Source: Desulfuromonas sp. (GTDB taxonomy: Bacteria > Desulfobacterota > Desulfuromonadia > Desulfuromonadales > Desulfuromonadaceae). From it: a stretch of 57,039 nt of DNA. The first letter of the stretch is position 1. Each line of letters opens with the position of its first letter. Below are positions 17,961 through 24,681 of this stretch, one piece after another. The translations under genes were made by a program, and so were the position numbers. The notes under the pieces were generated by a model, which worked only from the letters and a program-made list of their open reading frames with translations, was not told the origin of the DNA and made no database searches. Location of the stretch: the NCBI GenBank assembly GCA_002869685.1, contig PKUE01000115.1:1-57039 (forward strand), given 5' to 3'.

Positions 17961-18230
17961 ATGAAAAAACTGATCGTAGCTATCATGCTGGTTGCTTTTG
18001 CTGCAACCGCCGCCTTCGCTGCTGACGTTGTTACCTATGAGAACAAAAAAGGTACCGTCACCTTTAACCACAAGGCTCACGGCGAAAAGAACGAATGTAA
18101 AGTATGTCACGGTGATGCAGCTCCCGCTAAAATCGCCATCGACAAAAAAGCGGCTCACGGCGATGCTTGCAAAAGCTGCCACAAAGCTCACGGCGGTCCT
18201 ACCGGCTGCAATGATTGCCACGTAAAATAA
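17961..18230 (+). CDS. Periplasmic triheme cytochrome c7
   Basis: This 89-residue precursor has a 20-residue signal peptide (cleavage after AAFA) and a mature 69-residue protein beginning ADVVTYEN. Three heme-attachment motifs are present: CKVCH, CKSCH and CNDCH. Histidines H17 and H20 (mature numbering, FNHKAH), H46 and others can supply the distal ligands for bis-His hemes. Length, motif spacing and sequence closely fit the Desulfuromonas cytochrome c7 / Geobacter PpcA family, which carries electrons across the periplasm during Fe(III) and sulfur reduction. AGGAGGA precedes the ATG. It has its own promoter and terminator. Confidence 0.96.
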   Translation: MKKLIVAIMLVAFAATAAFAADVVTYENKKGTVTFNHKAHGEKNECKVCHGDAAPAKIAIDKKAAHGDACKSCHKAHGGPTGCNDCHVK

Positions 18231-18256
18231 GTCTTTAAAGACAACGTGCAATTTTG

Positions 18257-18294
18257 AAAAGGGCGACATCACTCGGGTGTCGCCCTTTTCTTTT
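18257..18294 (+). terminator. Terminator after the first cytochrome c7 gene
   Basis: AAAAGGGCGACA, a 9-nt loop, then TGTCGCCCTTTTCTTTT forms a stem of 12 pairs with a T-rich tail, 26 bp beyond the stop codon. Confidence 0.9.
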
Positions 18295-18395
18295 CACCCC
18301 GCCCCCCTCTGGCGATCCGCTACAGAGCGCTAAAAAAAACAACGCCCAACAAAGCAGTTAGAACGGCACAAGCTGTATACTGCATCCATTTAATC

Positions 18396-18424
18396 TTGAC
18401 CTTGCCAAAGATTTACTCTAGGTT
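18396..18424 (+). promoter_or_regulatory. Promoter of the second cytochrome c7 gene
   Basis: TTGACC (18396-18401), a 17-bp spacer and TAGGTT (18419-18424). The -35 and spacing are the same as at the first cytochrome gene. The -10 is weak (TA...T), so an activator may be needed. Confidence 0.5.
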
Positions 18425-18464
18425 AGTAACGCTCAATTCATTTTTATTTTATCGGGAGGAAAGC

Positions 18465-18752
18465 ATGAAGAAACTGATTCTGGCTCTGGTACTGATCGCG
18501 TTCACTGCGTCTTTTTCTCTGGCGGCTGACATCGTTACCTATGCGGAAAGCAGCAAAAAAGGGGCGGTCACGTTCGACCACAAAGCCCACGGTGAATTTG
18601 TCGATGGCAGCTGTAAAAATGCCGCGTGCCATGGCGATGCCACTCCGGCAAAAATCGTTGTCGACAAAAAAACAGCTCACGGCAAAATGTGCAAGGTATG
18701 TCACAAGTCTGCTGGCGGCCCGACCAAATGCGCCGAGTGCCACAAGAAGTAA
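18465..18752 (+). CDS. Second periplasmic triheme cytochrome c7
   Basis: This 95-residue precursor has a 20-residue signal peptide (cut after SLA) and a 75-residue mature protein starting ADIVTY. The three heme sites are CKNAACH (a CX4CH spacing), CKVCH and CAECH, whereas the neighbouring cytochrome uses CXXCH throughout. The two proteins share HKAHGE, TPAKI/APAKI and DKK.AHG, so they are tandem duplicates that have diverged. GGGAGGA stands just before the ATG at 18465. The role should be periplasmic electron transfer, probably at a different potential from its neighbour (inference). Confidence 0.94.
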   Translation: MKKLILALVLIAFTASFSLAADIVTYAESSKKGAVTFDHKAHGEFVDGSCKNAACHGDATPAKIVVDKKTAHGKMCKVCHKSAGGPTKCAECHKK

Positions 18753-18788
18753 CGATCACCTCACGTTAGAAAAAACAGTATTTACCCT

Positions 18789-18825
18789 AAAGAGCCCTCA
18801 TCAAACGATGAGGGCTCTTTTCTTT
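18789..18825 (+). terminator. Terminator after the second cytochrome c7 gene
   Basis: AAAGAGCCCTCATC, loop AAAC, GATGAGGGCTCTTTTCTTT: a perfect 14-bp stem followed by T-rich sequence. Confidence 0.92.
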
Positions 18826-18971
18826 CCTATCCATCTGCGACCTGCTGATATTAAACATCTATTCAACGAATCACAAAAAAAACTCCCCTGAAAACTGGGC
18901 ATATCAATTGCTAATAAAAGTCAAAGATGTCATGTCAACAAGACAAACACTCTGACCGATGATGCCCTGAC
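18826..18971. other. Spacer without recognisable features
   Basis: No open frame with coding character, promoter pair or repeat was seen between the cytochrome terminator and the chemoreceptor remnant. The stretch is more AT-rich than its surroundings. Confidence 0.5.
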
Positions 18972-19187
18972 AGCGGCCAGATCAACCAGGGACAGGGACA
19001 AATCGATCCGGGCATCCAGCAAAATACGGCAACGGCTGAGCGGGAAGCCGCAGCGGCCGAAGAACTCTCTCATCTGGCTAACGATCTTGAACGCATGTTG
19101 TCCAACTTTACGTTACATCCGGTAGCAGAACCCTCTATTCCGGAGCATCAACCCTACCTGCTGACACAGACAGAACCGACCACCTGA
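18972..19187 (+). pseudogene. Remnant of a methyl-accepting chemotaxis protein C-terminus
   Basis: One frame from 18972 to a TGA at 19185-19187 reads SGQINQGQGQID, GIQQNTATAEREAAAAEEL, SHLANDLERMLSNF and so on. This is the end of the signalling hairpin of a chemoreceptor; compare [33 protein letters not shown] and LRQLLSRFQ in the intact receptor at 48373-50481. Only about 70 codons survive, a stop codon lies just upstream in the same frame, and there is no start codon or ribosome site. Odd changes in the repeat (GQGQIDPGIQQ) suggest internal loss and drift. The rest of the gene is gone. Confidence 0.82.
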
Positions 19188-19325
19188 CTCCGATTCTTGG
19201 TCTGGACAAAGCCCCGGGCCCAGCCTATCGAACACGCATGCACACTCACTGGCTGGCACGTCTCTTCCGTGTTATGATCCTACAACAGCCGCCGAATCCT
19301 TCTGATGTCATCTAGCGGAGAAACC

Positions 19326-20183
19326 ATGAAACGCCCGTCCCCATTTGCCCAGTCGCGACCACCAGCTGAATCATCCTGGCGGAATCGACTGCACGAGATC
19401 ATTTTTGAAGCCGAAACCGTCAGCGGCAAAGCCTTTGATATTCTGCTGATCATAAGCATCATTATCAGTGTTGTCATTGTCATGATGGACAGTGTCAACA
19501 GTTGGCAACTACGCTATGGCGAACTGCTGCACTACGCTGAATGGGGATTCACGCTGCTGTTCACGCTGGAGTACGGACTGCGGCTGCTCTGCATCGGGCG
19601 ACCATGGAAATATGCGACCAGTTTTTTTGGTGTCGTTGATCTGCTCTCTATTCTCCCCACCTATCTGAGCCTGCTGCTTCCGGGCAGCAAATACCTGTTG
19701 GTGATCCGAGTCCTGAGAATCCTGCGCGTATTCAGGGTGCTGAAACTGGTTCAGTATCTTGCCGAGGCCGAGATGCTGTTGCGGGCAGTTCGTTCCAGCA
19801 CGCGAAAAATCGCGGTATTCCTGTTTGCCGTCGCCACCCTGGTAATCATCTGCGGCTCGTTGATGTATGTTGTCGAAGGGGAAGTGAACGGCTTTACCAG
19901 CATCCCACGCAGCATCTATTGGGCCATCGTCACCCTGACCACCGTCGGCTATGGCGACATTTCACCTCAAACCGACCTCGGCCAGATTCTGGCCTCGCTA
20001 ATTATGGTCATGGGCTACGGCATCATTGCGGTTCCAACCGGTATCGTTACGGTTGGATTGGTTCGTGCCGATCAAGCGATTACGACTGAAGCCTGCCCCA
20101 GTTGCAGCCGCGAGGGACACGATCCCGATGCCGTTTACTGCAAATACTGTGGTGACCCGCTCCACCTCAACACCACCCAATAA
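19326..20183 (+). CDS. Voltage-gated-type potassium channel with C-terminal zinc ribbon
   Basis: This 285-residue inner-membrane protein has six transmembrane segments. The S4 helix has arginines at every third position (R128, R131, R134, R137), the hallmark of a voltage sensor. The pore loop holds the selectivity filter TTVGYGD (205-211), specific for K+. After S6 there is no RCK or cyclic-nucleotide domain; instead a compact tail has C257xxC260 and C272xxC275, a rubredoxin/zinc-ribbon knuckle. The start at 19326 is preferred because GCGGAG precedes it; an in-frame ATG at 19305 adds seven residues. The gene stands alone between a chemoreceptor remnant and a terminator. Confidence 0.92.
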   Translation: MKRPSPFAQSRPPAESSWRNRLHEIIFEAETVSGKAFDILLIISIIISVVIVMMDSVNSWQLRYGELLHYAEWGFTLLFTLEYGLRLLCIGRPWKYATSFFGVVDLLSILPTYLSLLLPGSKYLLVIRVLRILRVFRVLKLVQYLAEAEMLLRAVRSSTRKIAVFLFAVATLVIICGSLMYVVEGEVNGFTSIPRSIYWAIVTLTTVGYGDISPQTDLGQILASLIMVMGYGIIAVPTGIVTVGLVRADQAITTEACPSCSREGHDPDAVYCKYCGDPLHLNTTQ

Positions 20184-20203
20184 CCACAGGTTCCCGGCCA
20201 AAT

Positions 20204-20237
20204 AAAAAGGGCAGCCCCTTACGGGACTGCCCTTTTT
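20204..20237. terminator. Bidirectional terminator between K+ channel and FKBP genes
   Basis: AAAAAGGGCAG and CTGCCCTTTTT form an 11-bp stem, extended by an internal CCC/GGG pairing, with A- and T-runs on both sides. It serves two convergent genes. Confidence 0.9.
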
Positions 20238-20262
20238 CGTTTCCGGCGCTGACTCATTAGAG

Positions 20263-20988
20263 CTATTCAGCAGCGGCAGGCTCGCCAGCAACAACCTTAT
20301 GAAGAACAACTTCAAAGATCAGGGTCGAATTCGGCGCAATGTCCTGCCCCATTCCCCGCTCACCGTAAGCGAGCGCTGCGGGGATATACAATTCCCACTT
20401 ATCGCCCTCTTTCATCAGCTGCAGAGCTTCGGTCCAGCCAGCGATTACCCGGTTAACCTGAAATTCGACGGGCTCACCGCGGCTGTAGGAACTGTCAAAT
20501 TCCGTTCCGTCAATCAATGTGCCACGATAATCCACCTGAACCGTATCTTCGGCAGTCGGAGTCTTACCTTCGCCCGATTCGATCACTTTGTACTGCAAAC
20601 CACTTTCCAGGGTAACAACCCCTTCCTTTTTGCCGTTTTCAGCAAGAAACGCGGTTTCCTTGGCGGCATTGTCCGTCGCCTGTTTTTCCATCCGCTGCTG
20701 ATACTGTTCCATCATGTACTGCTGGAACTCCTGCATGGTGGCGGCAATTTTCTCATCATCCATCAGCGGCTCACCATCCCCCTGTGCATCTTTGATCCCC
20801 TGGAGAACCAGCGCGCTGTCGAGCTCAAACTCATTCTGCTTAAAATTTCGGGCGATATCCAGACCAACACTGTAACTGACACGCTGCTGCAGGGTTTCCA
20901 CAGTGGCAGCCTTCTGCTCTGCCTGCTGTGTTTTACATCCACCCAAAACCAGGGCAACCCCAACCAGCATTACGATCCATACACGCAT
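20263..20988 (-). CDS. FKBP-type peptidyl-prolyl isomerase, lipoprotein
   Basis: This 241-residue protein is a Mip/FkpA-like rotamase. A lipoprotein signal (MLVGVALVLGGC, lipidated Cys at 18) anchors it to a membrane facing the periplasm. A helical FKBP_N dimerisation domain (about 35-130) is followed by the FKBP catalytic domain (about 140-235), with the usual VDYRGTLIDGTEFDSSYSR, VIAGWTEALQLMKEGDKWELYIP and LAYGERG motifs. The ATG at 20988 is chosen because GGAACGG precedes it and the lipobox then lies at normal distance. It probably assists folding of periplasmic or outer-membrane proteins. The zinc importer operon is divergent. Confidence 0.93.
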   Translation of the reverse strand: MRVWIVMLVGVALVLGGCKTQQAEQKAATVETLQQRVSYSVGLDIARNFKQNEFELDSALVLQGIKDAQGDGEPLMDDEKIAATMQEFQQYMMEQYQQRMEKQATDNAAKETAFLAENGKKEGVVTLESGLQYKVIESGEGKTPTAEDTVQVDYRGTLIDGTEFDSSYSRGEPVEFQVNRVIAGWTEALQLMKEGDKWELYIPAALAYGERGMGQDIAPNSTLIFEVVLHKVVAGEPAAAE

Positions 20989-21146
20989 ACCATCCGTTCC
21001 TTTTTTGATAAATAGAAGTGTCATCCATCGGACGCCGGATTGCGCCCAACTTAAAAACGTAGGACCAAAGTACAAATTTACGTATAATAATGCCAATAAA
21101 AATCACCCGTCACCCCTGCAATCAACTCGCTTCGAGGATACTTTCC

Positions 21147-22043
21147 ATGTTCAAACACCTGCTTAGAGCATTTATCGTCAGCCTGTTTTTTTCCGTCTCG
21201 TTCGGACAGGCCGCGCCACTGAATATTGTTGTCAGTGTGGCCCCGCAGCGTTACCTGGTAAAAACCATTGCCGCCGACAACGCCGAGGTCTCTATTTTAA
21301 TCGCCCCCGGCCAGACTCCCGCCACCTGGGACCCCTCGCCACAGAGCATGGCGACTCTGGCCAGTGCCGACCTGTTGATTCCCATCGGGGTACCCTTTGA
21401 AAAGGTCTGGCTCCCCCGACTGCAGGCCATGTTCCCCAAGCTGAAAGTGACTCAGGTGCTCGATGGCGTAGCACTGCAATCGATAGAATCCCACGATCAC
21501 GGCCACAGTCACCCCTCTCATAATCACGATGAAATGATGGATCCGCACGTCTGGCTCGACCCACTACGCTGTATCACCGTCGGTGAAAACATTGCCGCCG
21601 CACTGATCGCTCTTGATCCACAGCATCAGGAAGACTACACTGCGGGCCTGGAGCGACTGCGCCAGCAACTGCTCACCACCCATCAGAACATTTCCGCACA
21701 ATTGAGCCGTTTTCAAGGTCGCTCTTTTATGGTATTTCACCCATCGTGGGGCTATTTCGCCTCCCGCTATCAGATGAAACAACTGGCGATCGAAACCTCG
21801 GGAAAAGAACCCAGTGGTGCCCAACTGGCTGAAACGGCCGAATTTGCCCGGCGCAACAAGGTTCGGGTCATTTTCGTACAGGAACAATTCAGCCGCAAGG
21901 CGGCAACGGCCATTGCCAAACAGATTGGCGCCACGGTCGCGGTTCTGGACCCATTGGCAGAAGAGATTCCGACGGCTCTACAGCAAACCGCGGACAAAAT
22001 ATCAACAGCACTGGAGACGCCATGGGCGCAGCCATCACATTAG
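21147..22043 (+). CDS. znuA: Metal (zinc-type) ABC transporter substrate-binding protein
   Basis: This 298-residue periplasmic protein of the cluster A-I/ZnuA family has a signal peptide (cleavage after FGQA, about 22 residues). A His-rich loop (SHDHGHSHPSHNHDE, about 135-149) stands just before MDPHVWLDP, the typical arrangement for zinc binders rather than manganese binders. Metal ligands are expected at a His in the N-terminal lobe, the His of DPHVW, and Asp/Glu and His residues in the C-terminal lobe (VFHPSWGYF). GAGGA precedes the ATG at 21147. A perfect TATAAT is found at 21083-21088 without a clear -35. It is the first gene of a coupled three-gene operon. Iron or manganese as an alternative substrate is possible. 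Confidence 0.9.
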   Translation: MFKHLLRAFIVSLFFSVSFGQAAPLNIVVSVAPQRYLVKTIAADNAEVSILIAPGQTPATWDPSPQSMATLASADLLIPIGVPFEKVWLPRLQAMFPKLKVTQVLDGVALQSIESHDHGHSHPSHNHDEMMDPHVWLDPLRCITVGENIAAALIALDPQHQEDYTAGLERLRQQLLTTHQNISAQLSRFQGRSFMVFHPSWGYFASRYQMKQLAIETSGKEPSGAQLAETAEFARRNKVRVIFVQEQFSRKAATAIAKQIGATVAVLDPLAEEIPTALQQTADKISTALETPWAQPSH

Positions 22044-22771
22044 ACAACGTCAGCTTCAACTACGATGACCGCCCGATTCTTGAGAACATCAATCTCACGC
22101 TGCACGACGATGATTTTCTCGGCATTGTCGGACCAAATGGCGGTGGCAAAAGTACCTTGTTGAAATTGATCCTCGGCCTGCTTGAGCCGAGCAGTGGCAC
22201 CATTCGCGTCTTTGACCGTGCGCCGGAGCAAGCCCGCACCCGCCTGGGCTATGTGCCCCAGTTTGCCACCTTTGACAGCGCCTTTCCAATCAGCGTACGC
22301 GATACGGTGCTGCAAGGGCGCCTGGGTAAAACCCGGTCGAGAGTGGGCTATAATCGCCATGATCACGCCATCGCCGAACAAGCCATGCGCGAAGCGGACA
22401 TTCTCGATTTGCGCAAACACCCGATGACCGCCCTGTCCGGTGGGCAGCGGCAGCGAGTACTCATTGCCCGTGCCCTGGCCTGCGAACCGGAAGTCCTGCT
22501 GCTCGATGAGCCGACAGCGAATATTGACCCCCATCAGGGGGAAACCTTTTTTGACCTGCTCCACCGTCTGCATGAACGGATCGCCATTGTGCTGATTTCG
22601 CACGACGTCGGTTTTATTTCCCGCAGTGTCACCCGGGTAGCCTGCCTCAACCGCACCCTGGTCTGCCACGCCACCACCCCGGTGGACAGTGAGTCCATCA
22701 AGCATCTTTACACCACACCGGTGAGCATGGTACACCACGACACCTGCTTATCCGCCAAGGACACACCATGA
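22022..22771 (+). CDS. znuC: Metal (zinc-type) ABC transporter ATP-binding protein
   Basis: This 249-residue ATPase has Walker A GPNGGGKSTLLKL near residue 38, signature LSGGQRQRVLIARAL near 137, Walker B VLLLDEPTANID near 158 and the H-loop ISHDVGF near 194. It energises the permease encoded next. The reading frame overlaps the end of the binding-protein gene by 22 bp, with GGAG before its ATG, so translation is coupled. Confidence 0.93.
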   Translation: MGAAITLDNVSFNYDDRPILENINLTLHDDDFLGIVGPNGGGKSTLLKLILGLLEPSSGTIRVFDRAPEQARTRLGYVPQFATFDSAFPISVRDTVLQGRLGKTRSRVGYNRHDHAIAEQAMREADILDLRKHPMTALSGGQRQRVLIARALACEPEVLLLDEPTANIDPHQGETFFDLLHRLHERIAIVLISHDVGFISRSVTRVACLNRTLVCHATTPVDSESIKHLYTTPVSMVHHDTCLSAKDTP

Positions 22772-23595
22772 CCTTTTTCGACGCCATTGCCCAACATGCC
22801 TTCTTACAACACGCCCTGGTCGGGGGTGTGCTGGCCAGCATCACCTGTGGCATTGTCGGCTCGTTTGTGGTAGTGCGGCGCATCGGCTATCTCGCTGGCG
22901 GAATTGCCCACGCGGTTCTCGGCGGGATGGGCATTGCCTTTTTCCTCGGCAAAGCGCCTCTGAGCGGAGCCTTGATCAGCGCCCTGCTGGCAGCAGTCCT
23001 GATCAGTTTTGTCACCCGGCGTGGCCATCAACAGGAAGACACCATCATCAGTGCGCTGTGGGCAGTGGGGATGGCAACGGGCATCCTGTTTATTGCCAAA
23101 ACCCCCGGCTACAATGTCGACCTGATGAGCTATCTGTTCGGCAATGTTTTGATGATCTCCCACCAGGACCTGTGGCTGATTGCCGGTTTGGACGGGTGTA
23201 TTGTGCTGTTCAGTCTGCTCTTTTTCAAACAGTTGCTGGCACTGTGTTACGATCCGGAATTCGCCACATTACGTGGTATCCACGTCGACACGTTGAACAC
23301 CCTGCTGTTATGCATGGTGGCAATTACTGTCGTCATCCTGATTCAGATCGTCGGTCTGATTCTGGTGATTGCCCTGCTGACTCTGCCTGCGGCCACCGCG
23401 CGGCTGTATGCCGCCACGCTGTTGGGGATGATGTTTCTGGCCACCCTCATCGGCCTGGGAATTACCACTGGCGGCCTCGCGCTCTCCTACACTTACAATC
23501 TGCCGACCGGGGCAACAATGGCGTTACTGTCTGGCCTATGTTACCTGCTGGCTATTATGCTGCCATCGCGACAGTTTCGCACCACTCAGGGTTAA
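22768..23595 (+). CDS. znuB: Metal (zinc-type) ABC transporter permease
   Basis: This 275-residue integral membrane protein of the ZnuB/MntB family (ABC-3) has about eight to nine hydrophobic helices. Family motifs include GIVGSFVVVRRIGYLAGGIAHAVLGG near residues 29-54 and LLCMVAITVVILIQIVGLILVIALLTLPAATA near 190-220. The ATG overlaps the ATPase stop (ATGA). It completes the importer. No regulator gene lies beside the operon. Confidence 0.93.
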   Translation: MTFFDAIAQHAFLQHALVGGVLASITCGIVGSFVVVRRIGYLAGGIAHAVLGGMGIAFFLGKAPLSGALISALLAAVLISFVTRRGHQQEDTIISALWAVGMATGILFIAKTPGYNVDLMSYLFGNVLMISHQDLWLIAGLDGCIVLFSLLFFKQLLALCYDPEFATLRGIHVDTLNTLLLCMVAITVVILIQIVGLILVIALLTLPAATARLYAATLLGMMFLATLIGLGITTGGLALSYTYNLPTGATMALLSGLCYLLAIMLPSRQFRTTQG

Positions 23596-23663
23596 AGCCC
23601 CCACCACGCTGAAAAACACACGGCAAATCCCCCTACTCCACCTGACCTGTCACGTCAAACGAC

Positions 23664-23680
23664 CCATGTGCGCCACATGG
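23664..23680. repeat. 17-bp inverted repeat before the PhnD-like gene
   Basis: CCATGTG-CGC-CACATGG is perfectly symmetric and lies 72 bp before the start codon. No T-run follows, so an operator or an mRNA hairpin is more likely than a terminator. Nothing else stands out in 23596-23751. Confidence 0.4.
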
Positions 23681-23751
23681 AGACACGGCACAGATATTGC
23701 TAATACTTCACCTGTTAACGTTTACATGCTGATTCATTAGGTGAGGGCGTC

Positions 23752-24681
23752 ATGAAAATCTGTTATTCCCTGCTTACCATCTTTGTCATCACGGCGATTG
23801 CCTCCATTTCCTTGTGGCTGACACATAGTTACAGATCAACAACCCCCGAACAGCTCCAAATCAATTTTGCCGCCACCGCACCACACGCCGCCGAATCCAC
23901 GACAACGCCCCTGCGGATCGCCGTTGCCGCCATGACTTCGCCCGAAACCACCGAGGTCCTCTATCGCGACCTGCTTGAATCAATCGGCCAGCGCCTTGAA
24001 CGCCCTGTGGTCTTTATTCAACGCCCCACCTACGAAGAAGTGGACACCCTGTTGCAGCAAAACCGCATCGACCTGGCATTTGTCTGTTCCGGCAGCTACG
24101 CCTTCGGACACGACACTTACCAGCTCGAATTGCTGGTCATCCCCGTCATCAAGGGACAACGGGTCTACCGCAGTGACATCATCGCCGCCAAAAACAGTCC
24201 ATTCGACAGTTTGGAATCACTGCGCGACAAACGCTTTGCATTTACATCCCGCTCGTCCAACAGCGGATTTCTGGCACCGTGTTATATGCTCTCGCAACGC
24301 CAAGAGGCACCGGAAACATTCTTCTCCTCCATCATTTTCAGCAAGAGTCACGACAAATCGATTCATGCCGTCGCTCAAGGGATGGTCGATGGCGCCGCGG
24401 TTGACTCGCTGATTCTTGACCACATGATTGCCGCGAAAGACCGCAGCGCCCTTGCGGTTAAAGTGATCGACTCCTCGGTCGATTTCGCTATGCCTCCGGT
24501 AGTGGTTCCTCACCAACTCGATGCAGAGCTCAAAACCCAACTGCGCAACATTTTCCTGACCATCCATGAAAGTACGCAAGGTCGAGCTCTCCTCGACAAT
24601 CTACATATTGACTACTTCACCCTTGCAGACGACCATGAGTACGATCTGATCCGAGAGATGGGCCGCATATGCAAGCGATAA
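23752..24681 (+). CDS. PhnD-like periplasmic binding protein, membrane-anchored
   Basis: This 309-residue protein has an N-terminal hydrophobic segment (about 5-24) with no lipobox and no clear cleavage site, so it is probably an anchored periplasmic sensor. From residue 53 it follows the phosphate/phosphonate-binding PhnD fold: PLRIAVAAMTSPETT, the middle DLAFVCSGSYAFG, SLESLRDKRFAFTSRSSNSGF, and the late QGMVDGAAVDSLI. No transporter ATPase or permease is adjacent. The gene instead overlaps by 13 bp a GGDEF-EAL gene, so a sensory role feeding c-di-GMP turnover is more likely than uptake (inference). AGGTGAGG precedes the ATG. The ligand is unknown. Confidence 0.85.
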   Translation: MKICYSLLTIFVITAIASISLWLTHSYRSTTPEQLQINFAATAPHAAESTTTPLRIAVAAMTSPETTEVLYRDLLESIGQRLERPVVFIQRPTYEEVDTLLQQNRIDLAFVCSGSYAFGHDTYQLELLVIPVIKGQRVYRSDIIAAKNSPFDSLESLRDKRFAFTSRSSNSGFLAPCYMLSQRQEAPETFFSSIIFSKSHDKSIHAVAQGMVDGAAVDSLILDHMIAAKDRSALAVKVIDSSVDFAMPPVVVPHQLDAELKTQLRNIFLTIHESTQGRALLDNLHIDYFTLADDHEYDLIREMGRICKR

